From positions 1 through 64,000 of the forward strand of contig NZ_JAYKBP010000003.1 in assembly GCF_035282405.1 (NCBI RefSeq): a stretch of 64,000 bases of DNA, written 5' to 3'. The DNA is from Parvimonas sp035282405. Its GTDB lineage: Bacteria; Bacillota; Clostridia; Tissierellales; Peptoniphilaceae. Below the pieces are notes generated by a model that saw only the letters and a program-made list of their open reading frames with translations, was not told the origin of the DNA and searched no databases. Positions 53,020-60,519 of this stretch are shown here, piece by piece; the stretch's first letter is position 1; each line of letters begins with the position of its first letter. Position numbers and translations under genes: made by a program.

Positions 53020-53628
53020 ATGAAATACGAATGGAAGAAAAATGAAAAAGATTTATATGGTGTTAAACAAAAACCAGAATTTATTGAAGTTCCTACTGCA
53101 TATTATATTATGATTAAGGGAGAGGGAAATCCAAACGAGATCGACTTTTCCAATAGGGTTTCTGCTTTGTACTCTCTAGCATATGGAATAAAGATGTTAT
53201 TTAAAAATATGGATAACAAGAAAAACGAATACTCTGATTTTGCCGTATTCCCACTTGAGGGGATTTGGGAGAAATCAGATGATGAAGAATTTGATAAGAG
53301 CAAACTAAAATATACAATTATGATTAAACAGCCTAATTTTATTACAAAGGAAATTTTTGACTTAGCTTTTGAAAAAGTGAAAAAGAAAAAGCCAAACGAA
53401 TTATATGATGAAATAAGTTTTGATTGTATTGAGAGTAAAAAGGCAATTCAGATTTTGCATATTGGTACTTTTGATACAGAGATAGAGTCCTTTGAAAAAC
53501 TGGATAATTTTGCAAGCGAAATGAAATTAGAGAGAAGTGAAAATCTTCATACAGAAATATACTTAAATAATAAAAATCGAACTGCGGAAGATAAACTGAA
53601 AACAATATTAAGATATACTGTGAAATAA
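53020..53628 (+). CDS. GyrI-like small-molecule-binding domain protein
   Basis: The 202-residue protein fits the stand-alone GyrI-like family (COG4832): KQKPEFIEVPTAYYIMIKGEGNPNE at the start, YEISFDCIESKKAIQILHIGTFDTEIESF near the end. Proteins of this type bind hydrophobic drugs or toxins; a detoxification or sensing role is known for relatives. AAAGGAGG precedes the start. It is the first gene of the operon behind the TGACA-N5-TGTCA operator and a WYL regulator, so it is probably induced by a small molecule sensed by that regulator. Confidence 0.82.
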   Translation: MKYEWKKNEKDLYGVKQKPEFIEVPTAYYIMIKGEGNPNEIDFSNRVSALYSLAYGIKMLFKNMDNKKNEYSDFAVFPLEGIWEKSDDEEFDKSKLKYTIMIKQPNFITKEIFDLAFEKVKKKKPNELYDEISFDCIESKKAIQILHIGTFDTEIESFEKLDNFASEMKLERSENLHTEIYLNNKNRTAEDKLKTILRYTVK

Positions 53629-53639
53629 GGAGGTTTATT

Positions 53640-54188
53640 ATGGCTAGATCAACTACTAAAGAAGATTTGCTTATTAGTGCAAAAGAAAATTATGGAAAGT
53701 TAAATGAATGGATTTCTAAATTGTCAGAAAAAGAGCTGAATACTCCTTTTGACTTTTCGGCTGATGTAAAAAAGAAAGAGGCACATTGGAAAAGAGATAA
53801 GAATTTAAGGGATATTTTAATTCATCTTTATGAATGGCATATGTTAATTTTAAATTGGGTAAATTCCAATCAAAATGGGGAAGAAAAGCCCTTTATACCA
53901 AAACCTTATAATTGGAAAACTTATGGAGATATGAATGTAGAATTTTGGAAAAAACATCAAAATACTCCTTTGGAAAAGGCAAAGGAAATGCTGAATAAAT
54001 CTCATAAGGATGTTTTAGTTTTAGCTGAAAAGTTTTCAAATGAGGAATTGTTTTCTAAAAATGTTTTTAAATGGGTTGGAGGGAGTACATTAGGTTCATA
54101 TTTTGTAAGTGCTACTTCAAGTCATTATGATTGGGCGATTAAGAAGCTTAAAGCACATCAAAAAATTGTAAAAAATAATTCTAAATAG
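53640..54188 (+). CDS. ClbS/DfsB-family four-helix protein
   Basis: The 182-residue protein has the ClbS/DfsB plan: RSTTKEDLLISAKENYGKLNEWISKLSEKEL in helix 1, KNLRDILIHLYEWHMLILNW in helix 2, VEFWKKHQNTPLEKAKEML and SHYDWAIKKLKAHQK. ClbS from colibactin producers hydrolyses the toxin's cyclopropane; DfsB-like members are common in Firmicutes with unknown substrate. GGAGG sits before its start and it is 11 bp behind the GyrI-like gene. Confidence 0.85.
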   Translation: MARSTTKEDLLISAKENYGKLNEWISKLSEKELNTPFDFSADVKKKEAHWKRDKNLRDILIHLYEWHMLILNWVNSNQNGEEKPFIPKPYNWKTYGDMNVEFWKKHQNTPLEKAKEMLNKSHKDVLVLAEKFSNEELFSKNVFKWVGGSTLGSYFVSATSSHYDWAIKKLKAHQKIVKNNSK

Positions 54189-54201
54189 AAAAGGGATTAG
54201 G

Positions 54202-55077
54202 ATGCATTTTGTAAAAGTAAAGGGAATATTATCTTCTAAAAAGGGAATGAATTTATTTCGAGGTTGCACACATGGTTGTATTTATTGCGATTCAAGAAGT
54301 AAATGTTATCAGATGAATCATAGTTTTGAAGATATTGAAGTAAAAGAAAATTCAATAGAGCTTTTGGAAGATAGACTTAAAAGAAAAAGAAAAAAATGTA
54401 CGATAGGTATGGGGTCAATGACTGACCCTTACATTAATGAGGAACTTAAACTTAATTATACAAGAAAAGCATTAGAAATAATAAATAAATATGGTTTTGG
54501 ACTTACACTTATCACAAAGTCATCAAATATAATTAGGGATTTGGATTTGTTAAAAGAAATTAACTCCAAGACAAAATGTGTTGTTCAAATGACACTAACA
54601 ACCTATGATGAAAGACTATGTAGGATAATTGAACCCAATGTTTCCACTACAAAGGAAAGATTTGAAACCTTGATTAAATTAAGAGAAGCAGGAATACCTA
54701 CAGTCGTGTGGATGACTCCGATTTTACCTTATATTAATGATACAGAAGAAAATATTAGAGGTATTTTAAATTATTGTAAAGAGGCAAAAGTAAAAGGAAT
54801 TCTCTGTTTTGGAATGGGACTGACATTACGAGAAGGGAATAGGGAATATTTTTACTCTAAACTGGATAAATACTTTCCACATCTTAAAGCTAGATATATT
54901 AGAGAATTTGGTAATTCTTATGTTGTGAACAGTAAAAATAATTATAGATTGATGAAAATTTTTCGAGACTTCTGTGAAAGTGAACAAATAATGTATGATT
55001 ATAACAAAATTTTTAGCTATTTAAATACATTTGAAGAAAAAGAAATATCAAAACAACTCAGTATTTTTGATTTGTAA
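54202..55077 (+). CDS. Radical SAM protein, SPL-like (SplB-related)
   Basis: The 291-residue protein carries the radical SAM motif GCTHGCIYCDSRSKC (CxxxCxxC) near residue 22 and the phrase IGMGSMTDPYINEELKLNYTRK, typical of the COG1533 SplB-like group. True spore photoproduct lyase is longer and repairs thymine spore photoproduct; this shorter group is found in non-spore-formers and its substrate is not known. It is the last gene of the GyrI-like/ClbS-like operon, so it may act in a DNA- or toxin-damage response. Confidence 0.85.
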   Translation: MHFVKVKGILSSKKGMNLFRGCTHGCIYCDSRSKCYQMNHSFEDIEVKENSIELLEDRLKRKRKKCTIGMGSMTDPYINEELKLNYTRKALEIINKYGFGLTLITKSSNIIRDLDLLKEINSKTKCVVQMTLTTYDERLCRIIEPNVSTTKERFETLIKLREAGIPTVVWMTPILPYINDTEENIRGILNYCKEAKVKGILCFGMGLTLREGNREYFYSKLDKYFPHLKARYIREFGNSYVVNSKNNYRLMKIFRDFCESEQIMYDYNKIFSYLNTFEEKEISKQLSIFDL

Positions 55078-55102
55078 TAATAAATAATTCGATAGATTTT
55101 AT

Positions 55103-55159
55103 GAAAGAATATTCTTTTTTAGAGTATTCTTTTTTTGTTGAAATAAGAAGTAAAACTAT
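55103..55159 (+). repeat. Left direct repeat flanking the ADP-ribosylation cassette (includes a terminator)
   Basis: A stem AGAATA/TATTCT with a T tail terminates the SPL-like gene. The 57-bp unit recurs at 58059-58116 with about five differences (shared GAAAGAATATTCTTTTT and GAGTATTCTTTTTTTGTTG parts, then GAAGTAAA). Confidence 0.75.
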
Positions 55160-55183
55160 TTGTAATATGAATATAAATGTAAT

Positions 55184-55345
55184 AATTCACGTCATAGCAT
55201 AATGCAGAGAAATTATCCCAACACGTCATTTCGAGCTTAGACAATCTTGCCCTAACTTTGTTTACCTGTAAACAAAAGTAGGTCTGACGGAGTTATTGTA
55301 TCTTTGATACAATGACTCTGAAGATCTCCTAAAGCCCCTTAACTA
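55184..55345. repeat. Dispersed hairpin-rich repeat before the macrodomain gene
   Basis: It contains TTCACGTCATAGCAT, the inverted module AACACGTCATTTCGAGC (55219-55235) and GTTTACCTGTAAAC. A variable hairpin AGTTATTGTATC/GATACAATGACT (55294-55318) precedes GATCTCCTAAAGCCCC, the same ending seen at 31.8 kb. No gene is present; together with the repeat at 55103 it fills most of the 55078-55429 gap. Confidence 0.7.
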
Positions 55346-55429
55346 TTTAAATTTACTATATCTAGTTTAGGATGTAAAAATACAATTATATATTTCATTT
55401 GGGTAATATAGTAAAAGGAGGGTGATTAT

Positions 55430-56227
55430 ATGAATAAAAACAAAGAACAAATGTTGGATTTTTTAGTAAAAGCATTTATAGCTGATTCGGATAATTATAA
55501 ACATATTCCAATTCCTGAAGATGAAACTCAAAAAAAGGTAGTTTTACGTTCTCTTATGAATATACGTATGCCAAGAAAAATGAATGATGAAGTTTTAAAA
55601 GTTCAGGATGAATATTTAAAACTTTGTGCAGAAGAAAAGGGAATTGTAGAGCTTAAGGATATTCCAATTATTAAAGATGTTTTTTCTATTTGGCAGGGAG
55701 ATATCACTAGACTTAAAGTTGACGCTATAGTTAATGCAGCGAATTCAATAATGCTTGGATGTTGGGCTCCAATGCATATATGCATTGACAATCAAATACA
55801 TACTTTTGCAGGAATACAACTAAGGGCAGAATGTAACGAAAAGATGCAGGAACTTAAGAAAAAATATGGGCAAGATTATGAACAACCTACAGCTGTTCCT
55901 ATGCTTACAGATGCCTATAATCTGCCTTCAAAAAAAGTAATTCATATAGTTGGACCAATAGTTTATGGAGAGCTTACGAAAGAATTAGAAAAAGAATTAG
56001 CTGATTGTTATGAAAAAACTTTGGATATGTGTTTGGAAAATGGTCTTAAAACTGTAGCATTTTGTTGTATATCAACAGGGGAATTTAGATTTCCAAAGGA
56101 AAGAGCGGCAGAGATTGCATTTGAAACAACTAAAAAATGGGCTTTAGAACATCCTTTTGCTATGGATAGAATTATTTTTAATGTTTTCAAAGATGAAGAT
56201 AAAAAATATTATGAAAAAATGATATAA
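55430..56227 (+). CDS. Zn-containing macrodomain protein-ADP-ribose hydrolase
   Basis: The 265-residue protein is a macrodomain with an N-terminal helical extension. The sequence VDAIVNAANSIMLGCWAPMHICIDNQIHTFAGIQLRAEC gives the Zn-macrodomain metal ligands (Cys111, His116, Cys118) next to the ADP-ribose-binding NAAN. This is the Zn-Macro class found in S. aureus and S. pyogenes beside SirTM, which removes ADP-ribose from modified proteins. It leads a three-gene cassette; the SirTM ADP-ribosyltransferase is the third gene. AAGGAGGG precedes the start. Confidence 0.92.
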   Translation: MNKNKEQMLDFLVKAFIADSDNYKHIPIPEDETQKKVVLRSLMNIRMPRKMNDEVLKVQDEYLKLCAEEKGIVELKDIPIIKDVFSIWQGDITRLKVDAIVNAANSIMLGCWAPMHICIDNQIHTFAGIQLRAECNEKMQELKKKYGQDYEQPTAVPMLTDAYNLPSKKVIHIVGPIVYGELTKELEKELADCYEKTLDMCLENGLKTVAFCCISTGEFRFPKERAAEIAFETTKKWALEHPFAMDRIIFNVFKDEDKKYYEKMI

Positions 56228-56257
56228 TATTATTATAAATAACAAAAGGAGATAGTT

Positions 56258-57043
56258 ATGAGTTTTGATTTATTTGTCTTTGAAAAAAGAGAAGAGATAA
56301 AAACTTCTTTGGATGTATTTGCTTATCTTGAGGAGTTCACAGAATATAAAGAAAATAAAGATTATGAATCTTTAGAGGGATGTTCTCGTGTAATTGCCTG
56401 TTGGGCTAAAAAAATGTTTGAAAAATTTCCACCAATAAGTGGGGAGTATGCTTTGCCTGATGAGATTGCCTATGCAACAGAGGATTCGGAAAATTATTTA
56501 ACTGATTATAGCTTAGGAAAGAATGGTGTATATTGTGCATTCTCATACAATGTTGAAGATGAGGCTTTGGAATTTGTAAAAAGTATTGCTGATGAATATG
56601 GTGTAGGAATTTATAATCCTCAAAGTAGTGATGCGATTTTCTGCAAAGGGATTGATATATTAAAATGTAGAACAGAAAGTACAGACGACTTCGAATGTGA
56701 TTGGGAAAATATTGAAAATTTTATTGAAAAATTTAATGATATTGACCGAGTAAATGAAAATGGAGGACTAACATTTATTACTATTTGGTATGAAACTGAT
56801 GGAAAACAAGGTAATTTTATTCAATGTACTCCATGTTATAAAAATAAGGGATTTTTTTCATCATTATTTAGTAAGAAAATTTCAAATGAAATAGATTCCT
56901 ATATTTTTGAAATAGAAAAAAATGGTGGGGTATATCAAACATTTATAGAAGATAAAGCTGAACTTACAAAAGTTATAAAAGCATGGTGTATAGATAGAAA
57001 AGAACCAGATATAAGAGAATATAAAAGGATTTTAGATTTGTAG
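56258..57043 (+). CDS. Uncharacterised protein between macrodomain and SirTM genes
   Basis: The 261-residue soluble protein begins SFDLFVFEKREEIKTSLDVFAYLEE and contains DYSLGKNGVYCAFSYNVEDEALEFVKSIADEYGVGIYNPQ. This style is seen in widespread bacterial proteins of unknown function (often starting MSFDLFVF). No catalytic motif was recognised. It is 31 bp behind the macrodomain gene and 8 bp before the SirTM gene, so it is in the same operon. It could be a substrate, a regulator or an immunity-like protein of the ADP-ribosylation pair; none is shown. Confidence is for the gene, not a function. Confidence 0.75.
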   Translation: MSFDLFVFEKREEIKTSLDVFAYLEEFTEYKENKDYESLEGCSRVIACWAKKMFEKFPPISGEYALPDEIAYATEDSENYLTDYSLGKNGVYCAFSYNVEDEALEFVKSIADEYGVGIYNPQSSDAIFCKGIDILKCRTESTDDFECDWENIENFIEKFNDIDRVNENGGLTFITIWYETDGKQGNFIQCTPCYKNKGFFSSLFSKKISNEIDSYIFEIEKNGGVYQTFIEDKAELTKVIKAWCIDRKEPDIREYKRILDL

Positions 57044-57050
57044 GTAAAAA

Positions 57051-58040
57051 ATGAAAGAAATTAATAATACAACAGATGGATATAGAGAAAATATTCAAAT
57101 GGGAATTAAGGGATTAAAGAATGTTGGGAAAAGTATCTCTTCTGAAAGTGAATTAAATAAGGAAAAGATTGAATTTTTAAAAAATGAAATAGAAAATGCA
57201 GAGGCTATTGTAATAGGTGCTGGAGCGGGACTTTCAACTTCTGCAGGACTTACTTATAGTGGAGAAAGATTTGAAAAATATTTCTTTGATTTTTCAAAAA
57301 AATTTGGAATAGGCGATATGTATTCAGGTGGATTTTATCCTTTTCCGAATAGAGAAACACTTTGGGCTTGGTGGGCAAGGCATATATATTTTAATAGATA
57401 TATCGATCCACCAAAACCTGTTTACAGGAATTTATTTTCTATTATAAAGGATAAGGAATATTTTGTTATCACAACAAATGTAGATCATCAATTTCAGAGG
57501 TCTGGATTTGATAAAAAACGTCTATTTTATACTCAAGGAGATTATGGACTATTTCAAAGTGTAAATCCACAAAACCAAAAGACCTATGATAATGAAGAAT
57601 GGGTTATGAGAACAATAGAAGTTCAAGGATTTAAGAAAAATGAAGAAGGTATTTTTGATATACCGGAAAACAGGGAAATATCAATGAAAATTCCTACAGA
57701 TATGATTCCTAAATGTCCTGATGATGGCTTGGATGTAAAAATGAATCTTCGTGCTGATAGTTCCTTTGTCGAAGATGAAGGTTGGCACAGAGCATCGAAA
57801 AATTATTATAATTTCCTTGAAAAGTATAAAGATAAACTTATACTCTTTTTAGAATTGGGTGTTGGAAATAATACTCCTGTAATAATAAAGTATCCGTTCT
57901 GGCAAATGACTATGGAAAATAAAAATTCTGTTTATGCTTGTATCAATTATAAAGAAGCTTTTTGTCCTGAACAAATAAAAGATAGAAGTATTTGTATTGA
58001 CGGAGATATTGGAGAAATTTTAAAGAAAATTATTGAATGA
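57051..58040 (+). CDS. Class M sirtuin (SirTM) protein ADP-ribosyltransferase
   Basis: The 329-residue protein has the sirtuin NAD-binding loop AIVIGAGAGLSTSAGLTYSGERF (Gly-rich, near residue 55) and the ITTNVDHQF motif with Asn143. The canonical catalytic His is replaced by Gln162 in FYTQGDYG, as known for class M sirtuins that transfer ADP-ribose rather than deacetylate. The S. aureus and S. pyogenes versions modify a lipoylated GcvH-L protein, and the neighbouring Zn-macrodomain reverses it. Here no GcvH-L or lipoate ligase gene is next to it. The ribosome site is weak, suggesting coupling to the gene 8 bp upstream. Confidence 0.93.
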   Translation: MKEINNTTDGYRENIQMGIKGLKNVGKSISSESELNKEKIEFLKNEIENAEAIVIGAGAGLSTSAGLTYSGERFEKYFFDFSKKFGIGDMYSGGFYPFPNRETLWAWWARHIYFNRYIDPPKPVYRNLFSIIKDKEYFVITTNVDHQFQRSGFDKKRLFYTQGDYGLFQSVNPQNQKTYDNEEWVMRTIEVQGFKKNEEGIFDIPENREISMKIPTDMIPKCPDDGLDVKMNLRADSSFVEDEGWHRASKNYYNFLEKYKDKLILFLELGVGNNTPVIIKYPFWQMTMENKNSVYACINYKEAFCPEQIKDRSICIDGDIGEILKKIIE

Positions 58041-58058
58041 TAAATTAACAGTTTTGAC

Positions 58059-58116
58059 GAAAGAATATTCTTTTTAAGAGTATTCTTTTTTTGTTGGAAA
58101 TATGAAGTAAAGTTAT
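58059..58116 (+). repeat. Right direct repeat flanking the ADP-ribosylation cassette (includes a terminator)
   Basis: 58 bp, ~90% identical to 55103-55159. It contains the AGAATA/TATTCT hairpin and T-run that terminate the cassette. Confidence 0.75.
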
Positions 58117-58132
58117 GATGTTTTTGTAGTGG

Positions 58133-58360
58133 ATATATCTACGATACATTCACTTTTGTTTGAAACAAAAGTATGAGATTTTCGCAGTCGATTGTATCCA
58201 AATCAAAGATTTGGACAATCTTTCCGTCATATTTACTTTTGATTGTTTACAAGTAAGCAATCAAATGAGATTTCTCCATTCCGCTTCGCTACAGTCGAAA
58301 TGACGTATAAGGAAGAATCTTTGTTTAGGAGCTTAACGTTAAAAGTAAACAAACTTAAAA
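58133..58360. repeat. Dispersed hairpin-rich repeat after SirTM
   Basis: The order matches the other copies: ATATCTACGATACATTCACT, a hairpin CTTTTGTTTGAAACAAAAG, GAGATTTTCGCAGTCGATT, CCAAATCAAAGATTTGG, then TTGATTGTTTAC with GTAAGCAATCAA. It closes with TGAGATTTCTCC, GTCGAAATGACGTATAAGG and the module ending AACGTTAAAAGTAAACAAA. The remainder of 58040-58567 holds the ABC operon promoter. Confidence 0.78.
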
Positions 58361-58386
58361 TTTAGTTTGTAAAAATTAAAAAAATT

Positions 58387-58446
58387 TTTCATTTCATAAA
58401 TATTTCATTTTCATTTCATAAATATTTCATAAATCTAGTTTAAAAT
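58387..58446 (+). promoter_or_regulatory. Tandem TTTCAT repeats and promoter of ABC operon
   Basis: TTTCAT occurs six times, starting at 58387, 58392, 58403, 58409, 58414 and 58425: two copies of a 22-bp unit. A -10 TAAAAT (58441-58446) follows with no consensus -35. This is the layout of an activator-dependent promoter, and the regulator encoded at 62 kb is the natural candidate. Confidence 0.65.
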
Positions 58447-58567
58447 AGCTACTGTAAAGAAAATACACACAGTGTTAAGGAGGAATGATAAATTTCTAAT
58501 TGCTTAGAATTTAAGGGGTAATCCTAAAATATAAAATAAATTTGAGAGAGGGGAGCTGAATAAGAAA

Positions 58568-59854
58568 GTGGTAAAAAATGCGATAGCATATGTTTTAAGA
58601 AAAAAGAATAGAACTTTTATAGTTTTTATTATTTTGACAGTAGTGCTTTCTTGCTTATATGCATGTTTAAATATTTTGAAATCTGGTTCTAGTATGGAGA
58701 AGTCTTTATATAAATCTTCAAATTCATCTTCAACAATAGCCAAAAAAGATAGTCAAGGATATTTTGATAAAAATGATTTTAAAGGACTAGATAATATAAA
58801 GGAAATTGAAGAAGTTGTTTCTCAATATGAAGGTTTAGCAAGATTGTCAAATACAAATGCTGTAGATAGTGGACAACATGTTACTAGAGATGATATTCCA
58901 AGTTATTTAAAAAATGTTGTTTCAATACAAGCTACAAGTAATGTAAAAAGAAATGTTTTATTTAACAGTGGAGTTTTTGCAATAAAAGAGGGAAGAAATA
59001 TTGAAAAAAACGATAAAGACAAGATTCTAGTTCATGAAGAGTTTGCTGAAAAGAATAAGTTAAAAGTGGGCGATAAAATTAGTTTAGAATTTGTAGATCC
59101 AAATCAAACTGACAAGAGTAATAAGAAACATGAATTTGAAATTGTTGGAATTTTTTCAGGAAAGAAACAAGAAAAACAAACTGGATTAACTTCAGATTTG
59201 AGTGAAAATACAATGTTTACAGATTATGATTCTGCTCAAAAAGCATTAAATGCTGAAGGAAATAAACAGTTAGTAAATAAGTTGACATTTTTCTCAGGAA
59301 CTCCTGAAAATATGGATGAGGCAATAAATAAAGTTAAAAAACTTAATGTCGATTGGGAAAAATCTTATACAGTTGATAAGGAAGCAAATGCTTTTAAAGA
59401 CGCTCTTGAGTCATTAAATGGTGTTAAACATATTATAAGAATAATGACTTTTGCAATTATGATTGGTGGTTCTGTAGTTCTTTCATTAATATTAATATTA
59501 TGGTTAAGAGAAAGAATTTATGAAATTGGAATTTTATTATCCATTGGGGTAAGTAAATCTAAAATTATAGGTCAATTTATATTGGAATTAATATTTATAT
59601 CACTTCCGGCAATTCTAGTATCTTTGATATTTGGAAATCTGGTAGTAAATCAAATTATTGGTGGATTGATTAGTTCTGAGGATACAACATCAATTACATC
59701 TAATTTTATAAGTAATGGATATAATATTGACAGTTTAATAACTTTTGCACAAAGTTATGGAATATTGGTGCTAATTATACTTTTATCAGTAGTTTTTGCA
59801 TCAGGATTAATTTTAATTAAGAAACCGAAAGAAATTTTATCACAAATTAGTTAG
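58568..59854 (+). CDS. FtsX-type ABC transporter permease, first copy
   Basis: The 428-residue protein has one N-terminal helix, a large outside domain (~40-295, with DKILVHEEFAEKNKLKVGDKISLEF) and three C-terminal helices, the MacB/FtsX-like plan. It starts at GTG 58568, matching the start of its paralogue at 60520 (KNAIAYVLRKK against KNAFAYVTRKS), but the ribosome site (GGGGAG, 12 bases upstream) is loose. The ATPase gene follows 10 bp later. Together they are likely an exporter or resistance pump for antimicrobial peptides; the substrate is unknown. AT-rich leader of ~120 nt. Confidence 0.83.
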   Translation: MVKNAIAYVLRKKNRTFIVFIILTVVLSCLYACLNILKSGSSMEKSLYKSSNSSSTIAKKDSQGYFDKNDFKGLDNIKEIEEVVSQYEGLARLSNTNAVDSGQHVTRDDIPSYLKNVVSIQATSNVKRNVLFNSGVFAIKEGRNIEKNDKDKILVHEEFAEKNKLKVGDKISLEFVDPNQTDKSNKKHEFEIVGIFSGKKQEKQTGLTSDLSENTMFTDYDSAQKALNAEGNKQLVNKLTFFSGTPENMDEAINKVKKLNVDWEKSYTVDKEANAFKDALESLNGVKHIIRIMTFAIMIGGSVVLSLILILWLRERIYEIGILLSIGVSKSKIIGQFILELIFISLPAILVSLIFGNLVVNQIIGGLISSEDTTSITSNFISNGYNIDSLITFAQSYGILVLIILLSVVFASGLILIKKPKEILSQIS

Positions 59855-59864
59855 GAGGAAGTAA

Positions 59865-60509
59865 ATGAACACATTAGAAATTAAAAATGTAACATATAGT
59901 TATGCGAATTCAAAAGAAAAAGTTTTATCATTAATAAATCAAGGATTTGAACTTGGAAAATTTTATGCAATTATCGGGAAATCCGGAACAGGAAAGTCAA
60001 CATTACTTTCACTATTAGCAGGATTGGATAAACCAAATAGCGGAGAAATTTTGTTCAAAGATGAAAATATAGAAAAAGCAGGTTATAGTAATCACAGAAA
60101 GAATAATATATCTCTTGTATTCCAAAACTATAATCTTATAGATTATCTATCACCATTAGAAAATATTAGATTAGTAAATAGAAAAGCCTCTGAAGATATA
60201 TTACTTGAGTTAGGACTTGATAAGACTCAGGTTAGAAGAAATGTAATGAAGTTATCAGGTGGACAACAACAAAGGGTTGCTATCGCAAGAGCTTTAGTAT
60301 CAGAAGCACCAGTTATTTTAGCAGATGAACCTACAGGAAACTTAGATGAAACTACTGCTGGAGAAATAATAGCGGTCTTAAAGAAATTAGCTAAAGAAAG
60401 AAATAAATGTGTAATAGTAGTAACTCATAGTAAAGAAGTTGCAAGTGCAGCTGATACGGTACTTGAGCTTAATAATAAGAGATTAAAAGAAGTAACAAAA
60501 AGTAAGTAG
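59865..60509 (+). CDS. ABC transporter ATP-binding protein (LolD/MacB type)
   Basis: The 214-residue ATPase has Walker A GKSGTGKST, the signature LSGGQQQRVAIARAL, Walker B VILADEPTGNLD and switch His in VVVTHSKE. It energises the two permeases encoded before and after it. AGGAGG precedes its start. The three genes form one operon with short gaps (10 bp each side). Confidence 0.94.
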   Translation: MNTLEIKNVTYSYANSKEKVLSLINQGFELGKFYAIIGKSGTGKSTLLSLLAGLDKPNSGEILFKDENIEKAGYSNHRKNNISLVFQNYNLIDYLSPLENIRLVNRKASEDILLELGLDKTQVRRNVMKLSGGQQQRVAIARALVSEAPVILADEPTGNLDETTAGEIIAVLKKLAKERNKCVIVVTHSKEVASAADTVLELNNKRLKEVTKSK

Positions 60510-60519
60510 GAGGTAGGCG

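Noticed and set aside
58459..58500. A leader peptide before the ABC operon
   Set aside because: AAGGAGG is followed too closely by an ATG with only four codons; no evidence that it is translated.
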